A stretch of DNA of 64,000 nt from Nomia melanderi (lineage: Eukaryota > Arthropoda > Insecta > Hymenoptera > Halictidae), in the NCBI RefSeq assembly GCF_051020985.1, contig NC_135009.1, positions 12,532,606-12,596,605 on the forward strand, read 5' to 3'. Positions 1-13,697 of the stretch are shown piece by piece. Each line of letters starts with the position of its first letter. Positions within the stretch are counted from its first letter, which is position 1. The notes under the pieces are model-generated. The model was not told where the DNA came from. It ran no database searches and worked only from the letters and a program-made list of their open reading frames with translations. The position numbers were made by a program, and so were the translations under genes.

Positions 1-240
1 TGTTCGGTCGTTAGAACGTACACTGCGATCGCGGCGGATATCAGAAAAGCACGAGCAGCGGCCGTCCCCGTGGTCGTTGTCGTCGTTCGCCGAGTGGTCG
101 CGCCAAAAGAAAGGGCGAGAGATAATTAAGGCGGTCCCGTGGTAAACACTCGCTCGTCGGTGTGCGACGATACGACGTGCCTCGCGCGTGTATACCCGTT
201 CCACGGGCGTGTGTGTATCGAGAGCAGCGCATAAGACCCG

Positions 241-263
241 TGACACATATTGATGATGGTAGC
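241..263 (+). repeat. Short direct repeat, copy 1
   Basis: This 23-bp segment, with core TATTGATGATGG, recurs at 707-729 with two mismatches. Both copies lie in noncoding DNA. Too short to assign to an element. Confidence 0.5.
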
Positions 264-706
264 ACTGCCATCTTTTAACTACTACTCGCCCCTTTCCTGC
301 GACTTTTTCTTCGTTTTCTCCCGCTGCCCTCGCCGGCGGATAAATATTTTCGATAACGACCCGGCGGAAGGGACGCGAAAATCACGCTCCCGTGATTCTC
401 GAATTTCCTAAGATGGAAGGTGAACCGTTTCTGTCCGGTATCGCGTGTGTCACTTTCTCTTTCCTTCTCTCTCCCTCCCTCTCTACGGCCGTGAGCTCCG
501 ACTGCCTCGCCGAGACGGAGCACCGTGGAAGAAATAAAGTTTAATAGAAATTTGCGTACAGACACCGGAGACGGGGGCCGCAAAAAAGATGATTAATTCG
601 CGGAATAACACCGGCCACGCCGTTTCTCGCTAAATGTTGTATTGCGTTATATAATGCGAGCGTGCCGGAGAGCCTCGGAGAGTCCGCGGATAAGCGTATA
701 ACACGA

Positions 707-729
707 TGACACGTATTGATGATGGCAGC
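707..729 (+). repeat. Short direct repeat, copy 2
   Basis: Second copy of the 23-bp segment at 241-263 (21 of 23 positions equal). A pyrimidine tract of about 45 bases follows at 740-786. Confidence 0.5.
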
Positions 730-1890
730 GGAGCATCGTCTTCCCTTCTTCTTTCTTCTTTTCTTTCGTTCCTTCCTTCCTCCCTCGGAGCGGTTGCGCT
801 GCCAACGGTGGAACGACGGGGGGAACGACAAGGAGGATCGCACGGGGTGGAGAGCATATTAAGGAGACAATTTGGCAGCGTGCCGGTTGTTAATTTTAAT
901 TACAAAAATAACCACGGCAAAAAGTTTCACGCTTCCCGGTACCAGCGCTCGTGTCTCTTCCCGCCTTACAAACGACCGCTGAAGCCTCTGAATTACGGAT
1001 TTACCGTTGGCCGGAGCCAGAGCTCCTAATGCCAAATGATCGCGAGCTATTAGCGGCGTCTAATTTCGCTGTTTCGCGTTCTCGTTCGCCATTGTTTCAT
1101 TGTTCACTGGCGAATGAAACGAGAGCCAGAGATTCAAGCGGGTTTCGGGGACAGCTATCGGTTTTGCTTTGGTTTCTCGGAACTGCTGTTAATGGGTCCA
1201 TATCTGTTATATTCCGCTACACTATTGATCGTTGCAATATAGAACCCAGAGTAACTTATTTCAAAATATAGATTCAAATAACAATTTACCGACGTAACTT
1301 CCGAATTTAACATTTCAGTCGAAGTCGTAGAACTCAATTGAATTGTCCTATTGAATTTAAATTACAGAAGAAACGATAACGGTTACAAATATTCTTTCAA
1401 TTCGCACGACTGCTTCAGTCACAATCGGCGTACGACGATTCGAAACAGATATTTTCGAAACCGTTTCAATAGACTGACCGCTTCGTTCCACTGGAATCTA
1501 GTGACTGGACCCTCGGAAGAAGAAACGTTGTTCCCTTCCGTCCCTCGCGCGACAACGTGGCGAGCTCGATCCTCCGCGGGTCCTTTCCCGACAGGTTTTC
1601 AGCAGGAAGGAGCGCACAAGCTGCGGACCGCCTGCGGAATAATTTGTCAAACTTGTCACCGAGACAGCGGCGCGACCGCGCCGCGTTGTCGCCTAATGAA
1701 GCGTCACGGAATTCCTCTGCGAAACACATCGACGATTTATCCGGGCCATTGCGCCCGAGCCGCGCGTTATTTCACGGAACGTTACGGGAAGCCTTTCCTC
1801 GCGGTTTCTACCATAAACGGAGGAAAAGGGGCCGTCGGCTCGCGGCCGACTCGAAAAACCGACCGCGCGAGGTACTCGTCCCCGGCGGTC

Positions 1891-2156
1891 CATTAAATTA
1901 ATTGCTGTCGTGTTCTAAAAGGGAACGATGTTCCACTTAACGTGCGCTGATCGTTTCTTTCCGCGCGTTTTAATTAGCGAACCAGCTGAATTATGCGGCG
2001 CGCTAACGCGCCGTAGTGCAGTTAGGAATTAATGGACGCCCGTTAATTCGCAAAGTCAATAGTGTGAATTTCCGAGCCTGCGGGACAGTAAGATAACGCG
2101 CGCGCGAGCGCGAACACCGGCGACTAATTGAATTAATGGCGGCGATTAATTAAGAG
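1891..2156. promoter_or_regulatory. Cluster of homeodomain-type TAATT sites
   Basis: At least six TAATT/ATTAA cores fall within about 265 bp: 1891-1904, 1969-1976, 2025-2034, 2041-2048, 2124-2138 and 2144-2153. Homeodomain proteins bind such cores, and dense clusters are common in developmental enhancers. No assay or alignment was available, so this is only a candidate enhancer. Confidence 0.35.
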
Positions 2157-5100
2157 TTACCGTCGCGTCCGGGCTACGTCGTGGGTAAACTACGCTTCGA
2201 GCGTACCCTGTCTTTCGATTCGGACCCCGGATAAGGAATAAAGGTAACAGTTCCCTTCTATCGATCGTAAAGATACACCTTATTGTTCCTTTTCAAGAAC
2301 CAGTCACCGTTCGAGTCGTTTCACCGAGGGATTCCTAGATCAAATACCTAAACGACATTTCCTATTCATTGTTCATTGTTCAACCCTTCGCGGATGATTT
2401 TCTAACATATTCGAAGCCCTCAGTAAATATAATTAAACTATACATCGACATCCTATACACTGAAGAAAAAGGGAGCTACGCATTTATTATTCGAATATAC
2501 GAAATATTCTTTCTCGAGCATCTACAACTAACTTCCACGCTTTATTGAAAACCAACCGCGTCCTGGAACCACGTAAATTCGTAAATCCCCGTCCAACCGA
2601 CTTCATAGTATCTAACATTCCATTCGAGGCAACGACACATCGATCGAGCAACCGATCCTCTTTGAAATCCCGCGATCCGTGCATCGTCGGCGGCCATGGT
2701 GCGGTTGCCGCGGTGTAATTCGACGAAGACGCGTCCTCCGTCGCGGTGGATGCTCGCTTAATAAGCCGGCCAAAGGCAGCTGGCCCTAAGTGAAATTAAT
2801 TGACTCCGATAACTTTAGCATACAGATAGCAGACCGTGAAGGCAAGTAGCACGGGCCACCGCCCGCGAACGCGCGGTTTCGCGTGTGTTCCACGGGTGTT
2901 CTGTGCACCGTGTACGTGTGTTGCGCGAAGCGAGCGCGTTCGCGGACGAGAAACAAGATGCGCGCCGGTGTGTAGGTGCATACACTATCCTGGTGCACGG
3001 TCGCATAAAAGGCCGGGTCCGCACATTGCCTTTATGATGCAAAGAAGGCCAACATTAGCCGGCAACAATGGCTCTCGAGCAGCGTGCTTCCTCCCCACCT
3101 CCTCGCCCCGTTCAGCGCCCCCGCGACCGCTCTTATAGTTACTTTTTTTCTCTGGTAACAGGCTTGTTAAAGTAATAACTCTAATTACACACCGTTCGAA
3201 TACACCTTCTCACCTTTTTGAATGGGCGCCGGGGTAGCGGAGCGTTGTCCTCCCCCCACCCTCGGCCAGGCTCTCTTTCATTATTTCTCCTATATCGCGG
3301 CGCGAGTCGAAAGTTCCTGTTACCGGCATCCGGTGCCGGAGCAACGCGCGCCGTGCTTTTTGCGCAGAATTTTACGTGTTGCGCCCGATACCGCGGGCAA
3401 CGCGTTTCAGACCAGTAGAACGGGAGAAGGGAAATCGGCAACAAACCTGAAACGATTTACCATTGAGCAAGTGACACGGGAGTCGTTATTGGTCGGTGAC
3501 GCAACGAGGAAACGTGATTAGCAACGAGTAATTGAAAGACGATAGCGCTGCGGTTGCTTCTAAACTGCGGAAGTTTGTTCTGGCTACTGGCCTGCTCGAC
3601 GTTCGTCTTCGGCGAAGTTTCGCGAGCGATGAAATTTGATAACCAGCTGACTACGGGAATTAGGATTCGCTGGTGACTTCGAGCTGAACATTTTCGAGCC
3701 TTCGAATTTCTATTTTCACTTCTAGAGTGAACAGTCGATTCACAAAATCTAACAATGAATCACTTAAAACTGACTATATAATATTATCTCCTAATTACTT
3801 TGAATGATATTCGATTATAATACATAGTCTAAACAACTATAGTATCTATTTACGTCCACACGTTCACCGGTTGAATCCAGTTCGGTGACGACTCGGTATC
3901 ACGATTCGCAATGGCTTCGATTCCCCAGGAATCGGATATAAGAAATCTGAAAACCGTCGACTGTTAGCCTAGAAATCTAGGAACGCAGATTATCGTGCGG
4001 AAGAGACGCCATGCGATTAAGTTAACCGAGGAGCAGGTTGGGGCGTAAAGGAGCGCGCAAACAGAGGTCCTGGGACGTGCCGGTGTCGTAGTAGGTACGC
4101 AAACAATTCGTCTTTAAATCCAATTAAGTCGACGCTCGGTCGGTCGGCGGTCGCAACAATAACACTTTGCCCTTTACAATGCGGTGGCGCGGTTGCTTAA
4201 TACCGCGTGCGCCACGCCTCCTAGCTGCTCCCTCATCCCTTCTTCGTTGCCCCCAGACTGGCCAAACCCCCGCTCCATCTATTGCGCCGATGCCCTTTTG
4301 TTTCGTGGTTCATTTGTCTTTCTTCCTCTCCTCCCACCCTCTCTTTTTCCTTCGCTCGTTTTCGTACCTTCGTTTTCCTTGCTCTCGGCCGCCGCTTTCT
4401 CCCTCGCTCGCGCGCCGTCGTCCTCTCGCCGTTCCTCTCTGTCCCACTAGCTCCCTCCTATTCTGCAACCCGGCTCTTTTCTCTCTTTTCTGGCTGGCTG
4501 GCTCGGCCCATCCGACTTTCCGATGGGGTTCTCCAGTCAGCAGTGCACGGTCGACTCGCAGCCCCCGAAAGGACCATAAAACGATAAATTAAGTCGCGGC
4601 TAAGGAGAAACGGAGAAAGGAGGAGAGACGAAGGGAGAGCGAGGACGAGCGTAAAGGCATCATTCACGGCGCACCGCACATTATTGCCGATCGATGAGGA
4701 AGATGTCACTCGACGAGACACGTTGGCTAGTTCGCCGAGATTTACGGGGTGAAATATGACCCGTTGGCCCGATAGGGGTAGCTGCCGCGACCAGGCTGGT
4801 ACTCCGACAATCCTCCTTGATAATTGACGTCGAGATATCGTGGGATCGATCAGTCGTTAAGGTAAACATGTTCCCACCGACAGGACAAGCGAATCGATGG
4901 TAATATAGTCTCCTTAGGTCTCGGAACTGTGATTTACACCTTTTTCGAAGATCGACACCATCAATTGGTACCCGTTCTATAGAGTTCAGGGTCTACCTTA
5001 ACAGTTTAATTTACGACCCGGGTATACCTCGGCAACTACAGGATTCACCGCGAGGACCTTCTCACGGGGGTACCTTCGCGTGACACGAAAAATCGTTCTG

Positions 5101-5900
5101 CCGTTGCTCGATCACGATCGTGCAAGCGTCCTCGTGAAAATCCTGTCCGGGCAGATATTGCCCGGTAATTGGACGAGGCCGCTTTGTTCCCTGTAACAAC
5201 GGGACATTGCGAGATACGTCGTGCTCGAAATATCTTTCATTCGATCTCGTTACTGTCCCCGCGGTCGCGGGAAAAGCGCCGCGCCGCGCGCGTTTCGCAA
5301 CGAGTCGCCGCGCGGCATTTAATTTTCGGTGACCGGAGAGCGCCGTTTCGATCGATCGCGTAACAACCGAGTAATAATAATGGTCGGAGCCGTGGCTCGC
5401 GATTGATCACGATCCCCAATCGAGAGCCGTTCCGCGAAATCGTGCGCAACAGCCACGGTGAACGCAGTTTTCGTTGATAAAATGCGGTCCCAATTAAAGT
5501 AATGGCAAGACGATTTCCCCTTCGCCCCCTCCTAGCAGCGGTCCACGGCCCCCCTCCACGACTCTTCGCTTTTTTTCGCTAGCTCGAATCGCAAATGCGG
5601 AATCGACGATCGAGGCCCGCAAAGCGTCCGGTATCTAAAGCAACAGCGCTTTTCGTCCAAGTGCATAAAGTGGTACCTGCGACGGGGACCGTTCCTCCGG
5701 GGACGTATCATTATCATTGGGCAAAACGGTATTACCCCGTAATCGCGGGGAACGATTCCCGGACGGAGAGACACTTAATTTTCGCCGGTTCGCCTAGGTC
5801 CACGGAGAGTCCCGATCGGAACGGCGGCCGCGGGCTCGTTCCGGAGATTGATAATAAGGGCCGAGCACTGTTCGATGATTGGCCCACGATCGTTCCGGTG

Positions 5901-5926
5901 GGGCCCGAGTCCCGGGACCCGGGCCC
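5901..5926. repeat. Nested GC-rich palindrome
   Basis: Seven-base outer arms (GGGCCCG and CGGGCCC) enclose an inner palindrome GTCCCGGGAC. The 26-bp segment can form a strong hairpin on either strand. No flanking gene or T-run suggests a specific role. Confidence 0.5.
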
Positions 5927-8900
5927 GTAGCCGGCGACACGATCGCCTCGCAATCGGCGGGCAGCCTTTTCCACGAGTCAAACGCGATCGGTGGTAATTA
6001 CGCGTTCTCCTTTGCCCTTAATAATCACGGAACAATCCGAGCCATTTAATTTCCAGCTATCTGCCTCCCCCGCCTTTCCCCCTCTTCGGTTGCCTTCTTC
6101 CTTTCACGGTGCGAGGGAGGATTCGAGGAGGACAGACAGAGAGACAGAGACGGCGGGGCCGTTTCAAATGACAGTAATATCGTTGCCTTGTGGTTTTGTG
6201 CACCACGGTCTGATTATAGCCCACTTCCGCCGCGTAAACAACGGTCTCGGGACAAACCTCTTTAATGGCCTTTACCCCTCCGCGCGACGGGCAGCTGGGG
6301 CACCGCCACCACCGGCCATTGTGGGGTAAATCGTTCTGCCTTCGCGTATACACCCCTGATTTTGTAGTCCGCTTTCGCGACGAATCGTTCTGCGCCGCGT
6401 GAACCGAGAGTTTGTAAGGAGACCACTTCGGCGTTTAACCGCTGCCTTCAGCCGTTTGCGGTGGGCGTCGCGATGGTCCAAACTATTACTATCTTCGCGG
6501 CCAAGTTAACAGAACTACCGAGCACTTAAACTGAAGTTTCAGTCTCTCTTTGTGGAAACTGTTAGCGTGCTTCCGTTAAGATTTCAAGTGACTTATATTA
6601 TACTTTTCAGCGATTGTAAGGAAATCGGAGTTCATTTTGGCGCATCTGATGGCTCCAGTGTTAACGATTAAAAGTTAATCTCTGTAGTCATTTACATGGC
6701 ATAGTAAAGGAAAAATGATGACGCTATTCCTCAGACTCTAAACCACCGAGCTCCTATCGATTCCGAATAATTCGACCATCGCCGAATGTAAATCATCGCG
6801 CCTGAGGTAACCGAATCAATAAAAGAAAGGAGATCCCGCGTGAAAAGTGGCAGCCACGGGGTAATTATTTCAATTTTCCTTTGAGAGCCGACCGCGACAG
6901 CTGCGCGCGCGGGCTAACGCCCAATTATGCTCGCCGGGAGTGGCCGAGGAAAGGATACGCGTCCTGTAGGGCACGAGCGCCGCGTTCCGCGAGCAACGAG
7001 CCCCGAAGGTGGGTACGAGCGCCGGGATAATGAATTGTGTTTCGTTTCAGTTGGCCCGAAAGGCGCACGATTCCGGGGTGCCGCGAGGTCGGCTAATTAG
7101 GCGGAGACATCTGTAGCCAGCGGCTCTCAAACGCCGCGCCGCTCCGGCGATTATCACTCACACCGTCGTTACTTAATTTAATTTACAACCACAGAAAAAC
7201 GGGGCGTGCACGCGAGGCCGGCGTAAATTAAATCGGCATAATTACACGTTCGAATTTACCGCGTAACGAGATACGTAAGTACACGCGTTACACGGCCAAG
7301 ATAACGCGAGCGATATAACATACTTTCATTCCAGATCGTTATCGGTCATCGAAACTCGTTCGGGAGGACAACATTCGAGCCAATCGTAAGGATTCGAGGG
7401 AAAGCGATAAGTATCGCATTGTATATCGTACGTGTGCTCCGAAAATGGGTGTTTCGTCGGAGAACCGGTCACCGGTCAAGTTGACTCGCTAGAATGATAT
7501 TTTTTAAACAACCTTCGCCTTTTTCAAATAACGTTTACACGCCAGGTGCACTAAACTCATATCGTAATCTTCATTCGACGCTATCGATCAACGGAAATCT
7601 TCCGTTTCTCTTTACAAAAAATCACACAGGTCGGAATATGTGAAACCGTTAAGATTCTAACTTTCATCATCGGCGGTTCAGTCGGAGTTAAACCACATTC
7701 TCGTTACACGTTCTTTCTCGACAGCTAATTTCCCGTGTCGCGTTTCGTTGGGAATAAAACGCTGCAGATACGTGTACGATCGTTGCAATAAACTTATTAC
7801 CGAACAGATCCCGCGTATTTATCCGGGCATCCAGCAGTTTCGACGGAAGGCCAACCGGCTCGCGAGTCCGGCCGATCCCGAGGCACGTCCCGGCGTCTGT
7901 GGTCTCTGTAATTTCGCGCTAATCTCGCTCGCCGCTAGAAGAAAATGTTATCCCCTCGTGCCAATCGCGAACGTAATCTTTCTATCTATTACAGAGGACC
8001 CGGCTCTATCTCCGTCGACGCGAACTTTTGATCTCAGGCGTCGGCGCGTTGCATCATGCGCCGCGGCGAGGCGCATCCCCTCGGTGAAATCGCCGCGCGC
8101 TCCCCGGCGGAGTTGCCTCGCGACGCGAAATTCCGCGCGAGCCGCCTCGTCACGGCAATTTGCGATTCCGCCGTTGCTTTTCGTCGATCCCCGCGCGACC
8201 AGGCCGGACACCGTGTATCGCAATTTACAGCTTTATCGAACGACGGCTCGTTAATAGAACTCCTGTTATCGCCGGGGGAGCTAATGGAAGTGGAAACAAG
8301 AAGACGCGAACGCGTTTTCGTTCGGTTAACCGATCGACGAACGGATTTAAGTCGCCGGTCTCCCCGACCGTCGCTTCCTTCCGAGTGTAATTTATGGAAA
8401 TTGAACGGAAATGTAGTTAACTCGAAATCGTAAAGAAAGAAACAGCTGAATTGACCGCCCGTTACCGAAGATGAACCTTCGATCTTATCGGTGCAACGTT
8501 TACGCGTGGATCAGCGCAGGTGTTCCTGTCCCTTGCGAGAAGCAATTTACATCACTGTTCCGACGTAGCGTACGTTTCTGTCGGAAGTCTTATCTGGACA
8601 TTCCGTTTTGTACGCGTTGAATCTAGGCTATTCGTAATAGAATTATTCAATGATCTCTCTATCGCCATATAACTATCGATTACTCTATTATTTTCAATTC
8701 ATCCTGCTTGTAATATTCTTTCATTATTCCTTCCATTGCAATACTGTTTTCCTTTATTCGATAATATACAACATTCCTTTCATCATTAAATCCCAGCTTC
8801 AACAATCGTTCCTAAAGAAACAAAATACCTACCAGTACCTGCCATCTTGAGGGCGAAGATCATTTGACAAACCCGTTGAAGTCCATCACCACCCCGTTCA

Positions 8901-11465
8901 TTCCGTTTGCGGTAAACGGTCGCTGACGAGGCCCCGGCCGCAATAATTTGCTCGTTGCAGAGATACCGGCGGCCATTGTCGAGGGAGCCGCGTTTAAAAT
9001 CGTTTATTCGCCAAGGCTGCAGCCAGCCCCGTGAGTTGCGGATGCCCCGGGTATAAGCCGTGTGACAAATTGGCGACCGTTAGCCGGACAAATGCGCAGA
9101 CCCGTGGCCATTGGAATCGAAAATTTGCAATCCTTTATTTAGTCAACAAGGTCGGAGGGACACACCCGGCGTTCCTCCTTTTGTCGCGACACCCTCCATT
9201 AGACCCCGGCGGCCCTCGAGGCTTTCTCGCTCGTCCCCCGGAGAATTTTCTCGCTCGAATTCGTCGATCTGTCTGCGATTCGAGACGGTCGAAAACCGCG
9301 CCGGAACAGTTTGCCGGCAGAATTCTCCGCGTTAACGCGTAATGTTCCCTGCTACGGCGGCCTAATGTCTTCGGGGAATCATGTTTCCCTTTGCGTTAAC
9401 CCTTCCCGGGCGAACTGGCCATCGGTTCATTAGCATGTGGACGGCAGAAGAAAGCTAAGGAAAATTAGTCGCCACTTTGCTGGTCACGGTAAGTTAGTGT
9501 AAAGAATCGGAATCGTGTAGGGAACGGAAGCTTGTGCGCGAAGAGCAAGAGAAAAGCGACGGTAAAAGGGTAGGAAGGATCACTGTCGAAAGCTTTCACG
9601 TTTCGAAAAGAGATCGTATAAGATGAAGTATTACAGTAAAATACGTCTTGAATCGTATCACTTCTGTTAACCACAATCGGAAATCTAATGAACGATTCAT
9701 TATGAAACTATGATTATATGGAGCAAACGAACTTTGAGATGTGAAAGGTGAAGATCCAATTGGTTCTAAGTCCAACATCCGAAAGACGAAAGTAACCTAC
9801 CGAAAATTAGCCTAAATCTCACTCAAGCTTCGCAATAATTAAGAAAACTCGAATCGAAATGTGTATAGAGAGTAGTCGAAAGTATAACCGAAAAGTGGCA
9901 GGAAAAAAGAGAATCCGTACACCGAGAGCATCCACGATTGAAAAAGAAGCGACCGCAGCCTTAATCTTCCCAGAATCCCGGTTTCCGTTGTCCCGTATTC
10001 TCCGACGTCGACCGCTAATCGTTCGAGACAGCTCGACACTTATCTCGTTTCCCGTAAAGAAGGAGGCGAGGACGAGTGTGCGCGCCGGTTTCTCCGTGGC
10101 GACGAACGATCCCCGGTATCACGGTTTCACGTTTTACATACGCGCGCCTCGCCGAGGGATCGCCGGCCGGGCCGATCGTACCCCGGGCCCCGATCGTGTT
10201 ACGGGATCCCCGTCCCTTCCAGTTCGTTCGGCCAGATTTCTTGCATGATCGCACCCGAATTCGTCCGTCCCGGACACGCGGACACCTTCCTCCTCGTCGG
10301 CGTTCGGCCGCGGTGTATATTAATGATTCTCGTTAACCGTGGCCACGCAGCGATAGGCAAATCGGCGATCACCGTTGCGCATCAATTGTCTCTTACGCAC
10401 GGCTGATGAATCGCCCGACGCCATGGGACACCCTAAATTACCCGACAGCGAGCCAGATAAAGGGAGAGAGCGGGAACGAGGCGAACGGTTCGAACACCTC
10501 GGAGGCTCGTGATCCTTTTTTGCGGTCGCGCGTCGACATCCGATAAGGCGGCGGGGGACACGCCGAACGGAGACGAGGCGCAAAAAGGAACGAGTTGCGA
10601 AAACTTTTCCCCCGGATTCCACGTAATCCAAGGATTTCCGAGGCCGGAGCATACCATTGGAAGCCTCTTACCGAGTTCCACGGGTTCATCCTCTCGGAAG
10701 GGATACCCGTGGACCTCCCACGTCGGGAATACGATACGCGGGGCCCACGGGTGACGATCTCGATCGCTAATTGACCGTGCCGGGCCCGGCGATGATCTTT
10801 TAAAAACACCCGGCGGATCGTAATTGTCCGGGACGTGGGACACCGTATCATCCTAATTTAATAAGCCACGCGAGGCGGAGGTGTAACCTTTACTGCGGAA
10901 AAATGTTCCGATCGTGGGGAGGACTGTTGCCACGGAACTATGGAACATGAAACGGAAAGAACAGATACACGAGTGTAGTCTTCGCAACGAGGTTGTTTCA
11001 TTCAATGAAACGTATTCTTCCGAGAAAGTTTCTCGAGCGTACGACGAACGCGGGGACTTCTGGTAAGAGTGAAATCTTACGAGTTGCAACTTTTAATAAC
11101 TCGCGCGAGATCGACGTAAATTTTCCGCGCGGAGCGAAGCTTGTAACTGTCGCGAACTTGTAACTTCGGCGAACGTGTCAATTCAGCGTGGGAACAGACG
11201 GAAGGGGTGCACGAACGAGGATCGATCGATTCCTTCCATCCGGGGCTCGAAAGAATTCGACGATTGTTTTGCAACGCAGCCGCACGATATTCAGCACGGT
11301 AGCCAGAACGGTCCGTCAGCGCGAATACCCACGCAATCACGGCGAATTACTCGACTGATTGGATCGTTTATGCTGATCCTTTGATCTCATCCTTCGCCCA
11401 CCTAGCCACCCTTCATTCCCCGGCGTACGCTCCTCCGCTGTGCGGCCAAGCCGACCCGGCCGGCC

Positions 11466-11487
11466 GGCTCGGCCGGCCAGCCGAGCC
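11466..11487. repeat. GC-rich inverted repeat
   Basis: Perfect 8-base arms (GGCTCGGC and GCCGAGCC) flank a 6-base spacer, inside a longer run of GGCC words from about 11455. Could form a stable hairpin. Function unknown. Confidence 0.5.
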
Positions 11488-13666
11488 CCGTTAGAGTTTA
11501 TCTTTGGCCAAATAAGGATGGAATAAAATAAGGAACGGATGCCCATTCGCGGATCGGGCTGCGGTCAGGGACAATCAGCCGGCGAATTACCGATATGATT
11601 GCTACTGAAATATTCCTTCCCCGCCGACAAAGCCTCGGAACACGTCCGAACGCTTCGGCCGGCCGGAAAGGAGTCCCGGGAAGTCTCTGTTTGCACAGCT
11701 CCGTCGAGCGCGCCCCGACCGCCGAACGAACAAAAGCAAACGAAAAAGTAGCGATCATCGCTGCCTTGTCGTCTTTCCACGAATTGGATTTCAATCTTCG
11801 ATCCTCGTCCAGGTAAATTTACGCGGGCACGATTTACCTACGCGCCGCTTCGCCGAACGATCCACGGCTTCTCGCGTTATCGATCCTCTAAGCTAACGAT
11901 GAGCAACCTTCGCTTTGCAGTTGAATGAAATAGAAAACCCGACAATCTATGCAAGCTATGATAATACTGAATGTTCAACGATGAAACATTTAAATGTAAT
12001 AAAAGAATTACAATTCACACTCCACGGTTCGTAGACACTGTCGAAGCTTTAATCCTCGAGCTAACTGAGCTGCAGATGACTGGTCGGATGTTTGTCGCTG
12101 CTCCAAACCGAATCGAAGAACCCGAGGACATCGATCGCGTTCTAGATCGACTGCGGAGGCCCTGCGAAGGGATATATCCGTGTTTTCCCCTTTCGTGTTC
12201 CGCCGACATTTCGCCCGGAGGCAATTTTCCAGTACATGACAATGGGAACGCGCGTTCGAAGATGACGATAAGAGTAATGGCGCGACCGGGGGCCTCCCTT
12301 CTCGCTGTCATTATCGTTCGCCGGTTTATTATCGCGTCGCTGGGTAGTCCGCTCGTTATTGCCCCGCCGTTAAACGAGAGCAAAGGACTATAACGAAGCG
12401 GCGCAGCGGCGGCGGCGGCGGCTACGCGAGCTACAACGCGCGTTACAGCGCTACACCGGTGAACCCGGTGCCGTGAATTAACGCGAGCATAAATTCCCAT
12501 AGACACCTCCTTAATCGGTGTGTTCCTCTCCGCACCTGTCCCCCCGCCGCCGCCGGCCCTCCTCTCGCCCATCGCACAACGGGGAACAACGTTTCACGTC
12601 GGGCCGAGTTATGCATGCGCGTTGTTCAAGGCACCATGAAGACGTTGCTGACAATACCGGCTAATGCGCAATACAGTAACTGATACAGTTATCTGTTCTT
12701 AATTGTCCCGCCGACGGTACGCTAACGCGTGTGTCGCGGTTTATGGAAGATTTTACGCCGATAACCCGGGACAAGGGAACCGCGCGTACAAAGCGTCAGC
12801 GAGCTAGCTCGAGGTGAGTCTTCAGCGCTCGATAGCGGTCGCGTTCGAAAGAATTCGTAGAAGTCGCGTTAAACTTTGTGCAGAATCAACTGCTAGGGAT
12901 CTTGTATTTTATGCGGATGTCCACGTTGTTGGAAGAAATAAATGTACGGAGATAACGTAATATCCTGATACACCTAATGAGATCATTGGAACCGCAGCCC
13001 CTAACGAATCTTGGGAACTATGTTTGTCAGCAATGTAAGATAGAAAACTTCGAATTGCATCGAATGCGTTAAACATGGAAGAAACAGAAAATTTCGTTTT
13101 CAGTCTTGACCGATCGGATATTCCGATTTTTACGTCTTGCTTACGGGTCGTCTTCGACCTAAGCGACATCGCGAGCAAATAAAACGGATAATCAGGTACC
13201 GATGATTTCAATTTCCCTTCTAACAATCATCCAAGCGGAACGAACTCGTGTCCACGGTTCGCCTCGCGCAGATTGAATTTTCTAGGTAACGAACGAACAG
13301 TGGAGAAATTAGCGCGGCGGCGCATTCGGTCGCCGGCGCGCGTTCGAGCGCGGAAACCCCGCGGGCACGCAGAAGGGATTTGCCGTGATGGCGGTGGTTG
13401 TAGATGGATTCGCGGCAAAGTCGGCGCGGAACGACGGCAATTAATAGCGGGTGCCTATAGGGTGCCTGCGGAAGTAAAAATAAAGCGGCACGAAGCTCGC
13501 CCCTTTGGCGGCACTACGGCGGCGAGTCATTAAGCGTTAAGGTTCGGGGGAGGGAGGGAAAAAGGAGACGGCAGAGGGGGGGAGGGCATTGTATAATATC
13601 TCGTGCGTTACACCGAAACGATACGCGAGCGCGAACGCGCGCACGCAGCTCAGTCGATTGTTCTTT

Positions 13667-13667
<1 letters not shown>

Positions 13668-13697
<30 letters not shown>
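13668..13697 (+). repeat. (CGT)10 microsatellite
   Basis: Ten uninterrupted CGT units in noncoding DNA. Overlapping frames would read as homopolymers on each strand, which explains the spurious open frames here. Confidence 0.9.

Noticed and set aside
8650..8850. 66-codon hydrophobic frame
   Set aside because: The hydrophobicity follows from AT-rich codons (Ile, Phe, Tyr, Leu); no splice or homology support.
12015..12572. 185-codon open frame, minus strand
   Set aside because: Alanine and glycine runs from GCN repeats, no family resemblance, and a 140-codon frame on the other strand.
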